From positions 296,278 through 360,277 of the forward strand of contig NW_014577295.1 of NCBI RefSeq assembly GCF_000485595.1: a stretch of 64,000 nt of DNA, given 5' to 3'. The notes beneath the pieces are model-generated. The model worked only from the letters and a program-made list of their open reading frames with translations, did not search any database and was not told the DNA's origin. The translations under genes were made by a program, and so were the position numbers. The stretch comes from Priapulus caudatus. Lineage: Eukaryota; Priapulida; Priapulimorpha; Priapulimorphida; Priapulidae. Of this stretch, positions 1-17,200 are shown one piece after another (within the stretch, counting starts at the first letter, position 1; every line of letters starts with the position of its first letter).

Positions 1-243
1 ACGAACGAACAGACAGGCGAAGTAGAAACCGCTCTTGTCGACGGACGGACCAACGAACAGACAGGCGAAGTAGAAACCGCTCTCTTGTCGACGGACGGAC
101 CAACGAACAGACAGGCGAAGTAGAAACCGCTCTCTTGTCGACAGACGACGCAGAGACCGCTCTTGTCGATGGACGAAGTAGAAACCGCTCTCTTGTCGAC
201 GGACGGACCAACGAACAGACAGGCGAAGTAGAAACCGCTCTCT
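1..243. repeat. Tandem repeat, ~50 bp unit
   Basis: A unit of about 50 bp occurs nearly five times. It contains 'acgaacagacaggcgaag', then 'tagaaaccgctctcttgtc', then 'gacggacggacca'. One middle unit is internally shortened. The window begins inside the array, so its full length is unknown. No coding potential is apparent. Confidence 0.9.
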
Positions 244-1309
244 TGATTTGACCGAGAGCGGCGTAGATTGCAACAATTCGCGTGCTCTCAATTTTACGGA
301 TTCCACACAGACCTGACGAGACCGGGGAATTCTGACAAACGTCGCCGGGTGGGCGACACAAACCGTGTGCTGTTTTAGTTTCTATCGAAATCTGTGTTAA
401 TGCTGTCGTGCACCATAGCATCTCGCATGAGTTATGGAAAGACCTTTCAATAGGAAGGCCAGAAGGCAGCTAGAGTTCGACATGAAAGGCCAATATATGT
501 ACAGTGCAGTATGTATATATAGATTTGTACGATACTTCCAACATTATAATAACGCAGTCAGAGCTATACTCAAGCTCAAGTGGCGAGTGGCTACAAAATA
601 TAATTATAGGTGTATGATAGATAAGTAAACTTGGCTGGGCTTGGCACTGACAGCAGTGGTGTAATTATTGCTCATTAATATGTTTATAATAAGAGGTACA
701 CCTAGCATTACAACTTTGACCAAATACACAGGGCGAAAAGGCAACACTTCTATATATCATGGGCCCGTTGTGTTGTCACATCTTTACTTAGGTCATGGAT
801 CCCACCTACTGTATTCTCACTTACTAGCCTTCACCATCTAGCCACAGAATTAATTATGGACACTATGTGTATGAATATGTCGTGGCTACTGTATTACATA
901 TTGCTGTCGTTATGCATAAGTACAAACAACATTAATACCTAGATATTTAGGTTCTTTGAATTGTAGTGTTGCTTTGTAAGATATAGTAAATAGATGGTGT
1001 GTTATCTTAATAATAAATGTTCTACTCTTAGTATTCCACAAATATAGAAAGTAGTTTCCCCTTCATGTCAAGCCTACAACTATTTGAGTAGGTGGGAGTA
1101 TGTGTTTTATATTTTGTTATTTCATTTAAATAAAATGAAAGATAAATACCTGTCTGTTGTATTGTTTCTTCACACTACAAAGCAAGCTAATGTGTTGCTG
1201 GCAACAACTAACTAAATCAGCACATTTAAACGAAACATTTGTCGCATACGCATGGAATGCAAAATTCTTCGAGACCAAAAGCGCAGATTTTTCATTCACA
1301 GATTGTTCA
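244..1309. other. Intergenic, nothing recognised
   Basis: AT-rich sequence between the terminal tandem repeat and the 3' end of RPLP0. Short open frames are present, but none has splice context or a recognisable protein signature. I see no RNA gene or inverted-repeat element here. Confidence 0.5.
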
Positions 1310-1315
1310 TTTATT
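1310..1315 (-). promoter_or_regulatory. RPLP0 poly(A) signal AATAAA
   Basis: On the minus strand AATAAA lies only 13 nt after the RPLP0 stop codon (TAA at 1331-1329). Very short 3' UTRs are usual for ribosomal-protein mRNAs, so this is probably the working polyadenylation signal. Confidence 0.6.
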
Positions 1316-1328
1316 AGACGATCTAGTA

Positions 1329-6004
<4,676 letters not shown>

Positions 6005-7795
6005 CTAAAAAAAACAATGTCTTTAAGTGATTATTCTTGGCATTAGGTATACACTCAAAAATTGAATTAACATACTTCAGTGTTTCCCCTGCATTGACAC
6101 GAGCAAGGCGGCCACCTCGCTCAAACCTTAGCTGCCAAGCAGAAATTTATCCAAAAACACCGCCACGCAGAAATTTATCCAAAAACACCGCCTCGCTGAC
6201 GAAAATCACTGTTCTTCCATCAAGAAACTACACTTTATTGACAGCGTTCAAAATTAGTGCCGACCCGGAGGCTCGAGGCCACCATCTCTACGAAACTGCC
6301 GGTCCTCCTGACCTGCAATTTTTCCCCTCATATTACGCTGAAATATTACGGTTATCGCAACGGCAGTTTAGACAGAATTGTAAACGGGAGCGCATTCTAA
6401 TACTGAACGTAGACGAGGTATCCAAAACGTCTAGAACCGAGGGCATGAACACGCTCAACGCATGATTCGCCACACAAACAAAACCTCGTGAGTCTAAGAA
6501 ATCGATTGCGGCAGCATATACCATAGCCCAGTGTTTTTATGCCCGCATAAGGCCAAACAAAAAAATACCTTTGGTTCGGGTCACATGGATTGTGAAAATT
6601 AGGGTAGGTAGGTATAACATTTTTTTAAATACTTTTTTTCCTGTAAAAACATGGGTAGGCAGAAATATAATTTTTTTTCCCACAAGTTAAATATATACAG
6701 CTTGAAATGCAGGAGCCACGAGATGCAAATGACTTGCAGTTGCATGTACCATTGCTGCAAGTCATGACATTGTTTTCAAAATGTGAACACCAGTTGTGTA
6801 CTGGTGTCGTGTACTGGTATTCTTGTCGTGTACTGGATAGTAGTGTTAGGAATCGCTCCAAAAACGGAGCTCGACTAATCGTCCCTTTGAACGAGCGAGT
6901 AACCGAAGTGTAAACGGCTCTGCGGCCGCGTATAGCACGATAGAATGCGTATACTATATAGTACGCGATCGATCGCGTACATCAAAGCCGGCCGCCGCGC
7001 CATACGACCTCCAGGCTCTGTTTATGAAGTAGCCGGCCCAGGCTCTATACGACTGTTTCACGTTGTAGGATTCTAGGAAACGTAGGTAGGAACTGTTTCA
7101 CTTCTCGCCAACGAAGTTATGTTTATAAATATTTTGGAACTCTCCTTAGGTAAATAAAATGACAAGAGTGGGATATTTGAATATGTATGATCGGCAGGCG
7201 GTCTCTTTGAATTTTATTTTTTCTTGAAACCCTCTAAAAGTGACCGCAGTCGCACATTTTATCACTCCGAAATGTGAAGTCGGGAAGGTAATTTTTAGGT
7301 CGGCCTAACAATAAGTTCATATGTCGCAGGGATTATCGTGGGCATGACCAGTGACACCTGACACGCACGTAATCAAAGCTGTTAACTGAATTTGTCACTT
7401 TTTTTTACGTAGAAAGTGGACTATTTTTTATTCAGTTAGATATCTAGAAGCAATGTAAACTGTATATACTTCAAGATTCTAGGCACTTGTAACTTTGCGG
7501 ATATGCGGCAGCATTGATCTATGCATGGGGGTACCAAGGACTGGGGAGAAGAAATACTACAATCGGTTATGGCAACTAGTGGTGCCACATTACATTCGGC
7601 CGATTAAATTTTGCGCAATGCACACCACACAATCTCTAGTGTAATCCTTAGTCAAATTAGACCCAGGGTGCTAAAGCGACCTCACTGAATCAAACTTATA
7701 AGCTATACTAGTAATACACAGCAAAAATACTCGCTTTTTACCAGCAGCACTTTCTCTGCGACATTTATACAACCGGCGTGGTTCTAGACATGCAT
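6005..7795. other. Upstream of RPLP0 exon; first RPLP0 exon expected but not seen
   Basis: This should hold the first RPLP0 intron and possibly its first exon and promoter, but no convincing MPRED-like exon with a donor is visible. A 28-bp unit containing 'gcagaaatttatccaaaaa' is repeated twice in tandem at 6137-6192. The palindromic 'cgcgatcgatcgcg' lies near 6965. Otherwise unremarkable. Confidence 0.4.
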
Positions 7796-7804
7796 ATTCG
7801 TAGG

Positions 7805-8481
7805 TAGACCGAATAATTCTGTCCCATATAACCTTTTTTATATTTTGGTGAGGGTTATTGGGACAGAACGGGGTTCATTGAAATTTTGTGAGATCGCATG
7901 CAAAATGCATGCGCTGCGAATGTACGCCGCTATTGGCGCGAAAAGAAACCTACCATTCCCTTCTACATGGCCTTACCTTGCTACTGATATGTATACATTC
8001 ACTTCAATCGTTATTCACTTCTTAAAAGATTGTTTTTCAGAAACCCCGCTTCATTCCACTTTAGTGAATCACGTTCACCATTTACAAACAATCAGACCAA
8101 TCAGAGCGAGTCTATCAGCCCTCCTGCAGCACCACAGATACAAGCGAGAACCAGGCTATTGTAAGACTCGCTCTGATTGGTCTGATTGTTTGTAAATGGC
8201 GAATGTGATTTACTAAAGTGGAATGAAGCGGGGTTTCTGGAAAATAATTTTTTAAGAAGTGAATAATGATTAAAGTGAATGTATACACATATCAGTAGCA
8301 AGGTAAAGCCATGTAGAAGGGAACGGTAGGTTTTTTTCCGCGCCAATAGCGGCGTACGGGCCGCATTCGCAGCGCATGCATTTTGTATGCGATCTCACAA
8401 AATTTCAATGAACCCGTTTTGTCCCAATAACCGTCACAAAAATATAAAAAAAGGTTATATGGGACAGAATTATTCGGTCTA
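7805..8481. mobile_element. Foldback element with ~300-bp inverted arms and 9-bp target duplication
   Basis: Left arm 7805 to about 8111 and right arm about 8164-8481 are near-perfect reverse complements around a loop of about 52 bp. Termini are 'tagaccgaataattctgtcc' and its complement. The 9-bp direct repeat 'attcgtagg' flanks it exactly (7796-7804 and 8482-8490). Long inverted arms plus a 9-bp duplication are the signature of Mutator-like (MULE) elements. It encodes no transposase, so it is non-autonomous. The transcript would form a long hairpin. Confidence 0.88.
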
Positions 8482-8490
8482 ATTCGTAGG

Positions 8491-9460
8491 TTACTTTAAA
8501 TACAAGTGTACAGTGTTCACCACCACTTACAATAATTTTTAGGAAATAGCTTGCTTTCCACGCAGACCTGTCTTCCCTACCCATCTTCGTGTGTAAGGAT
8601 TTCCAGTAGCTGGTTTAAAGACTAGAATTATCAACGAAAATACGGTAAGTGTTAGAACATAATTACATCGAACAAACGTTTACAAACTTAATTGGGTTTG
8701 CTGCTATTTAACCACACTCTCAACAATACCCAAAAATTGAAACAATTTTTAATTGGATGTTTCTCTAACAGGTCACACAAGACAGATTTTAAATGACGTT
8801 TTAACGAGGAGTTCCACGCACGTCGTTTCGCCTTTCGATGACTGTTTGACTGTTGATATCACGACCTCAACAAATTCGTAAATACATTTAAAAGTTGATA
8901 ACCCAGATAAATAAAAACAACACGGTTAGTGTGTACATGATTATGCCTAGTAGTATTTATATTATCTCTAAATAAAACAAACTACAACTGTGAAAAATCA
9001 GAGAATTTCATTGGGAAATCCTCAGAATACACTACCTCACTTCGGAACCGTGGAAACAAAAGAGCAGTATTAGTAAAAGTACACCATAGGTGGCACTGCA
9101 CCTGAATAAGGAAATCCGAGTAGTCTGGCTCCATCCATTTTCATTTCTGCTTCACTGCGAATATTTCACGGGTCGTATATAATTTGTAAGGAACAGAGTA
9201 CCCGTCTATGAAATTGCAAATGATTTCCGCCATAGGCAGCGAGTTTTGGACAGGAGACCTGTAGGCTGTAGATTTCTGGAATTTCACATAGTATTTGATT
9301 AGTATCACTGTTCATACATATTTAAAAGATCAGAGGTAAATAGTGCGTCACTGTGACTTATTTAATATAGGGGGCCTAACGCATGATTTATTGTTTTAGG
9401 AGAAGGATGCAAATGCGTACTATTCACTCTGAATTGGTGTCAGTGACTGGGCCAATGTAA
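8491..9460. other. Intergenic, nothing recognised
   Basis: AT-rich sequence between two transposon clusters. I see no exon, RNA gene or inverted-repeat element. Confidence 0.4.
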
Positions 9461-11323
9461 ACCACCAGGCTTTCCGACTGTTAGTGTTACACGTCGTAGG
9501 ACACGCCACGTAGTGTTAAGCGAGATGGGAACTTGTGGCTAGCGCCAATGCCAAATGGCAATGCCTAGCTCTAGTGATATAGCCCACGTACAGTTGCCGC
9601 AGGGCCATAGAACATTCTCTAATTTCTATTACGAATGCTCGGGACCAACTTATCCAATGCCAATCAGCAGGTACTATGTACTATCCAGCTGCTTACGAAA
9701 TAAGAAAATAATTGTGGTGTCCTCGCGACAACCGCCGGACATCAAATCGGGTTGTCCGCACACAATTTCTGGTTCTCTCCCAACAAAAATTTGATCCACA
9801 AACTCGCTCATTTTACAATCAGCATAATAATCATGAATCGAGAAAACACCCAAAAACAGTCCGGCCCGTAGCCCAGAGATTTTTTTAAGCAAGGCGGCGG
9901 ACCAAAACAGCCGAACTGCGCAAAATGCCGTGGATGACTTAATATTTTTCATGGCTCCTCTGCCCTCCCTCTTCCACACCCTACGGCTCCTCTACCTTTA
10001 GTCTCTAGCAATCCATGCGACAAAGGCGCGACATTTTTTGTTCATTGTCTCTGCCTCCCAGTATATGTTAATTGTTCGATGCGGGCGGGTTTAGGATTCA
10101 AGAAAGGAGCGAAAAAACAGGCTAGGGGGGAGTTGGGTCATGGGGGTCCTTCCCCAGGAAAATTTAAAATTGTTGTTGCTTGGTTCCAATCGAGTTCACC
10201 TTTATAAATTCAGAAAACTTGACAATATACCAGTGTTACGGAAATAGCAAGCACTGTCCCATATTTTTATATTATTCACGATTTATCATTCACGGATAAA
10301 AATTCTGATGATGCTAGAAAACACGTCGGGATTTGTAAGTATGTGAACTGAACATTATTGTGCCAGCTATGCCTACACACAGGTGCTTGGGACTTGATTG
10401 TCGTTCAAGATGCGAAAATATTGAAGCAAATAAGTTATACACCATTAGATTAATTGTGCGTACCACGCGTATTATAGATAGCCGACGTCGGTTTAGGTCG
10501 GTGTTAGGTTAGGAGATAGTGTTTCTGGCGGGATTGTCCACCGGACAATGTCTCAGACTGGTTAGGTTGTCCGGCGCAAATTCTGGTTGTCTCGGACAAC
10601 CGGACAACGCTTATTTCGAGCACTGCTATCACTATGTAGTATAAGTATGTATTTCCGCACGTGGAGGGGTGGGCGGGTTGTGTTGGCGCGATAACCATGC
10701 TTCCAACTAGCTACAAGTTCCCTTCTCGCTTAACACTACGTTGGCGAGAGGGTCACAAGCCGGCGCAATAGAATCGCGTTCGGCATGACGTGCGCTGCTA
10801 TTAAACGTAAAATTATCTAACTTTTTATGATTCTAACCGCTTCTCTGTACTTCCACGCCTCGATTTATTATACCGTATGTGCGCTATCAATGAGTATGTT
10901 TACGTGTCAGCGAGCAATTATTAGAATTGATAAGATAAAACTCCGAACAAAGTCGCCATTTTCCCATAGATATCCCATCATACATAGCGAAAAATCTGAA
11001 ATTCATTCAGTAAATAATAGTTTTCGCGCATGGCAGTAGTACAAACAGAGACATAAGAACATCCAGTAAATGCAGTATGGCGTTTGACAACGTTTAAAAG
11101 TAAAGCTGTTCGGAATTATCTTATTTTAACGTGTATTTCGAAGTAAATAGTAATTAAGAAGTGTAGCGATAGTTGCAACATGTAACAGGTGAGGGTCAAA
11201 TGTGGTAATACGATTGTTTTATTTACGAAATTTTACGAAATTCGGAGTTTGTTTTCAAGCAACTAGGTATTTCGGTTCGACGGTGTCAGGCTCCTACGAC
11301 GTGTAACAGCTGGAGAGCCTGGT
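9461..11323. mobile_element. Nested inverted-repeat transposon cluster
   Basis: Three layers can be read. The outer ends are 'accaccaggctttccgactg' (9461) and its imperfect complement ending at 11323. Inside is an element whose ends read 'acgtagtgttaagcgaga' (9508) and the complement (to 10741). That element is interrupted by roughly 930 bp (about 9690-10622) with its own ends, 'tgcttacgaaataag' and 'cttatttcgagca', and internal GGACAAC repeats. The uninterrupted form of the middle element is at 16809-17067, which defines the inner insertion. The right outer arm (10770-11323) recurs in reverse at about 15770-16790 and forward at 17097-17620. Confidence 0.7.
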
Positions 11324-11779
11324 CGGTTTAGCTTCCAACCATTTTTGTAATGCGTGGGCAAACTCGCACCAACACAACCCGCCCACCCCTCCACGTGCGG
11401 AAATACATAGTTCCCGCTGACTGGTGCTGGTGCAGAGCCACCAAAAATGGCCGTTTGAAGTTCGTAAATAATGTTCGTTCAGAAGAAATACCGCAAGTAG
11501 ACCATTTCAACAGTAGTTAGAGGTTAAATTTTAGTAGCTGATATAACTTAAGACATATTCACTTTGGATAAGAGACATTAATTGCCTACCACAGAAGTTT
11601 TATAGCCGCGAGTAACCGTGAATAAGTTGGTCCCGAGCATTTGTAATAGAATGTTCTAGAGCGCTGCGGCAACTGTACGCGGGCTATAGTACTAGAGCTA
11701 TGGCAATGCCGTGCACAAGCTGCTGCTGAGCAGTCTAAGCCAAGGTTAGGTTAGGATTAGGGTCGAATCCTATTATACA

Positions 11780-12566
11780 GGGGTCGAAATTAGCTGTATC
11801 CCGATATCTGCGGGATAGTAGATTCTTGTGTTGGATACCAGATTTCAATGCTTAGTATCCTGCCGGGATAGTAAAAAAAAAATCGTCAAAATCGGGATAG
11901 TGGTTGTTGAGCATATTTGCAAGCGCAAGCGTAAGCGTGGCCGATGTTTATCATAAATGTGTTGTGTATACATTGTACAAAGATGCCAACCACTACGATT
12001 TATCCGTATTTTATACGAATTTCTATTCCTTTTGCACCACTACGACCAGTTTGTATCAAACTACGAATTTCACTGTGATCGAAAAAAATCAATTATTGGT
12101 CAATTATTGTCATTTTTTGTCTATTTATTGTCATTTTTGACCCTCAGAATGCAGGAAATTGCATCTCAGAATCAAAATTTTTTTCGGGGAGCCCCCTAGC
12201 AAACTCGGGTCACTACGTACGTGACCCCCGAACTACTAATTTGATGGCCAGAAACTACAGATTGCTTCAAATATGTGTTGGCATCTCTGCATTGTATTCA
12301 CCGAACCAGACAATGCGTCTAGACAATACGTCTGTAGTGTACTTGTCTGTGCATATCTGTGAATCTGTTTTCATGTTTTTATATAATAATTACATTACAT
12401 AATAATAATTTTCAAATGCTATTAATGCATATTTCAAGATTTTGTATACCAACATTGTTGAAATTACTATCCAAAAAATGGGATACCAGATCTTTGCTGG
12501 GGGATACCAGATTTCAATACCTGGTATCCCGAATGGATACCATAATAAAAATCTAATTTCGACCCT
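11780..12566. mobile_element. Inverted-repeat element with 'gggtcgaaattag' ends
   Basis: The element begins 'ggggtcgaaattagctgta' and ends with '...ctaatttcgaccc'. Near both ends the phrase 'ggataccagatttcaat' recurs with 'ggtatccc' motifs. A lone right end is at 15047-15092, and a degraded copy of the whole element lies at about 18136-18985. No coding capacity is visible. It lies just upstream of ZNF706 exon 1. Confidence 0.6.
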
Positions 12567-13041
12567 TGCTATAGGACCCCAGATTTTAATGATTGATGGG
12601 TTGAAAGTCACCAGCGAAGATGTAAGTTTAGCTACAAATTACAAAGTGAACAGTCGGCCATAGCACCTACCACTAGTACCAGTACCACCAGCCTACATCA
12701 CCAGGTTCAGGGCATTGGTAGCACAACACATGTTGCATTATGATTATTGAATATTGTGCAGTCGTTGAGCCAGTAATGAGTATTTATAATATGTTAAATC
12801 TTCAAATTCAGTATGTGGTGGGGAAAGCTGTTTAGTCTTGGTGTTTTTAAATTATAAGAAACAAGACTCACTTTCCGTGTAATGGTGAAAAGATGAATTG
12901 TAACAGTTTTTCATATGGAATTAAAGGTTATTGGAAAGTATGGCTATGCTCAGTTTAGGAGAATTGTGTGCTTTCCAGGGCTGGCAATTATTATGTGTCT
13001 CGAGTGTAAAGTTGAGTGTTTATGTATCCACTACAGGAACG

Positions 13042-14040
13042 ATGGCACGTGGTCAACAGAAGATCCAGTCACAACAGAAGAATGCAGAAAAACAAGGCAA
13101 GGGGAAGAAAGGTGGCCTGAAAGATCAGAAAGCATCAGCGCAAGCAGCACTGTCTTTTAAATGCTCTGTCTGTATGGTATGTATTCTTTATGTACACGGA
13201 AGTGTTACACATTAAGGATATATACTAGGGGTGTAACGATATACCGGTATATCGGTATATTGCAAATATATTTGAAACTCGATATATCGCGATACACTTC
13301 CGGATATCGATATTTTACGATACGGTGGTATAACAAGAAATAAATTACTTGACACTTGCCTCTTATGTCTATTTTGTTAATGGGGCTCAAAAATTATGCA
13401 CTGGCGTGTATATATTACGAAAGCACAATGCCTATCACGAACGCATGCAGTAATTAATGGTAAGCGACCACTGCATGGAGCACTGCGCGCGGTAACTACT
13501 GCGCGGGCAGACGTGTGAGCGAGACAGAGAGCACGGCAACGCAGGGAGTCTATATATAAGACTATGCTCATGAGTGCCGACGCGCGTGCAGTGTCGCGCA
13601 ATACAGAGCTTGAAAGCGAGCACCCACTGTTTCAGTTTACCAGTTATCAGTTTCAGTTTTCAAGTTTCAAGTATCGCAGTAATTAGTCCAATTAATGCAG
13701 CAGGGGTAATCAGAGGGTAATCTCAGTACAGCGGGTGTTTAAACTAGCTGCGTCACACGTAGCAAAATGCACGGTTCGTACCCCCGCATACGAAACAGAG
13801 TTCGTACGTTACTCGGATAAATTTCCCGTCTGAACGACACGAGGTATATGGCTCAACTCAGTTTCGTAAACGCGTATCACTAATCCTGACAAAAGAGTGC
13901 GTTTCCTACGTACTCGCGTAAGCTAATACCGTACTAGCGGACGTGTGAAGAACGGCTTATAGCTATAGCGCGTATAGCGCTGTCACGGCTTTGTGGGGGA
14001 GAGAGAGAACTGGAGAGAGGGAGAGAAGAGAGAGCAGAGA

Positions 14041-14092
<52 letters not shown>

Positions 14093-14197
14093 AAGAAGAG
14101 CAGCCAGGAACGGCATAGAATAGACGAGAGGGAGTGAGAGAGGTGAGACACATAGAGGGAGAGAGACATGCGGAGAGGGGGGAGAACGCATAGAATC

Positions 14198-14235
<38 letters not shown>

Positions 14236-17200
14236 AGAGAGATGAGAAGAGAGGGCAGGCTGCGCAAACACACAGAGATTGGGACACAGAAAGAGAAAGG
14301 AGTATAGGCAAAAAAGCACGATAACGTATAACCGGATTTGCGTAATCTATCGTTTCCCTTTCGCTCCTATGCGCCAGCTATAACCGCGACGTACGTACAT
14401 CCAAAACTACGTGTGAAGCGCTGGTTTTAACTCAAGGTCACGCTATACTCGTTTCGTACGTGGAGTCCGTAAAGATAACGCGTTCGAAACTGCGTTTTAG
14501 CGGTACGTGTGAACCGCTAAGAAGAAGAGAAGTGGTTGAGAAGGAGGAGGGGGAAGAAAGCTGGTGGAAAGAGGAGGGAGAAGGAGAATGCAGTGGAGAA
14601 GGAGGAGGGGAGAAGCTGGTGAGGGAGGAGGGAGAAGCCTGGTGGAGAAGAGGAGAAGGGAGAAGGGAGAAGTGTGGTGGAGAAAGGAGGGAGAAGCTGG
14701 CGAAGAAGGAGGATGGGGAAGGTGGGTGGAGGAGGGAGAGAAGCTGGTGAGAAGGAGAGGAGGGGGGATGAAGCTGTTGGTAGGAAGGAGGAAAGGGGAG
14801 GAAGCGAGGGAGAGGGGAGCTGTGTGAGGAGGGAAGGGAGAAGGGAGAAGCTGGTGGAGAAGNNNNNNNNNNTGCCGCCAGCAACATCGTTACAGCTGAA
14901 TTTTAAGGACCGTCTAACAACGCACCGGCATAAGTTTCGTGAAACACTTTAACGAGGGACGTTTAGGACAGCGTTAGGCTCTCGTACAAGAATTCTAAGG
15001 ATATCCTTAAGATGGCGTTTTTACGATAGCTTCGTGAAACGGCCCCCTGGTATCCCAAATGGATACCATAATAAAAATCTAATTTCGACCCCTGTATATA
15101 GAGACATGTTACAAGTCTAATGGCGACCCAGCTCACTGTGAGTTGCTACGCTAATCTCTCGCGTCATTTAGTCATATATCCTGCAACTAGAACTACCACA
15201 AATGACGTACTGACTGAACAAAAATGTAACATAAATTCTGAAGGTTTAGATTTACGTTTACTTTGATACTGTATTACAGTATTGGCGCCATAGGATACAG
15301 TGCATACATACCTATAGCACATACCGCCATAGCATACACACACGAACAGCCGAAGCACGCCACATGTAAGGTGCACTGAAGCATTTCATCTCTTCAAAAT
15401 CTGCTACCATAATAAGAAGCTTCTTAGCCACACTTAACCCCTGCGTGTCATGCCTTCACAGGCCTTGCACAGTATTCGCGTAGACACAGAAGTTACCTCC
15501 TCGGCGGGTTTTCGCTTTACACTACGGCTAGCCAAAACAATGAAAACACGCTGGAAATTGCGCGTTGCTTGATGTACGATAGCCTAAGTACTGCCCCTGA
15601 CCTCTTCTTAATATTCCTCCTTAATAGCAACGTCGTTGAGTTAGCGAGACGTTTGTGAAACGTGGAAACTTAGCGAGGCTTTCGTGAAACACTCTATATA
15701 TAAGGATATCCTAAAACCCCTCTTTAACCCATCACTAACTTAACGAGCGCTTCGTGAAACGGCCCCCAGGCTCTCCGACTGTTACTAATACCATGTCGTA
15801 GGAGCCTGACACCCTTCCATACGAAATGCCTGGTAGCTTGAAAACAAACTCCGAATTTCGTAAAATTTCGTAAATAAAACAATGTATTACCACATTTGAC
15901 CTCACCTAGTTACATGTTTGCAACTATCGCATCACTTCTTAATACACCCATTGACAGTTCTGCGCCTATGTTCTGCGCCAATAGTTACGCATCTCCGCGA
16001 GAGCCCGGATGTGCGAGTAAACTCCGCCATATTGTTTATCTCGATCCGTTATCTGTCTTGCATATGCAGGTCGCTCACCTTTGTGTCGAAGAACAGTGCA
16101 AGTATCAGGGAATAGAGCACCGATAATGGATGACCTGAGTGACATGACACTTGATACATTTAAATTATGGTCAATGCATGGTCTAAAAGTCTTTCTTAAG
16201 CCAATACGATCCGTTTGAGCAGCCCTTCACACTACACGTTAACGCCATTGTTCGCGCATTTTACTCGCGCTTTCTGGGACGGAAACTCCTCCCGACCTTT
16301 GACCTTAGGCTAAGCGCATGCGCAGTGTTAAACTGTCAACGGGTGTATTGGTACTATTTACCTCGAAATACACGTTAAAATAAGAGAATTTCAAACAGCT
16401 ATACTATTTGAACGTTGTAAAACGCCATACTGGATGTTCTTATGTCTCTTTTTCTATGGGTTGTACTCATAGATATCATATAACAATATTATCATATATA
16501 ATCATAGATTCATAGATATCATATGTTGTTATATGATATTTATGGTTGTACTTGTATTTTTCGCTACGTATGATGGGATATCTATATGAAAATGGTGGCG
16601 TTTTTTAAAGTTTTATCTTATCAATTTATAAATAATTATTCGCTGACACGTAAATGCATGCTCAGTGATAGCGCACATATAATAAATCGAGGCGTGGAAG
16701 TACAGAGAAGCGGTAACAATCATAAAAAGTTAGATAATTTTACGTTTAATAGCAGCGCACGTCATGCCTAACAATATTCTATTGCGTCTGCTTGTGACCC
16801 TCTCGCCAACGTAGTGTTAAGCGAGAAGGGAACTTGTGGCTAGGCCAATGCCAAATGGCAATGGCAATGCCTAGCTCTAGTGCTATAGCCCACGTACAGT
16901 TGCCGCAGGGCCATAGAACATTCTATTACGAGTGCTCGGGACCAACTTATCCAACTCCAATCAGCAGGTACTATGTGTTTCCTCACGTGGAGGGGTGGGC
17001 GGGTTGTGTTGGCGCGATAACCATGCTTCCAACTAGCCACAAGTTCCCTTCTCGCTTGACACTACGTTGGCGAGAGGGTCACAAGCCGGCGCAATAGAAT
17101 ATTGTTCGGCATGACGTGCGCTGCTATTAAACGTAAAATTATCTAACTTTTTATGATTCTTACAGCTTCTCTGTACTTCCACGCCTCGATTTATTATATG

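Noticed and set aside
1-243. Regular repeats that might suggest a CRISPR array
   Set aside because: Units are directly tandem without unique spacers, and the genome is clearly eukaryotic.
6022-6050. ATGCCAAGAATAATC on the minus strand as the RPLP0 start
   Set aside because: It resembles the MPR start but reaches a stop after six codons and has no donor joining the 6004 exon in phase.
13934-14319. Ser/Leu-rich open frames over the GA tract
   Set aside because: Direct translation of (GA)n/(TC)n microsatellite.
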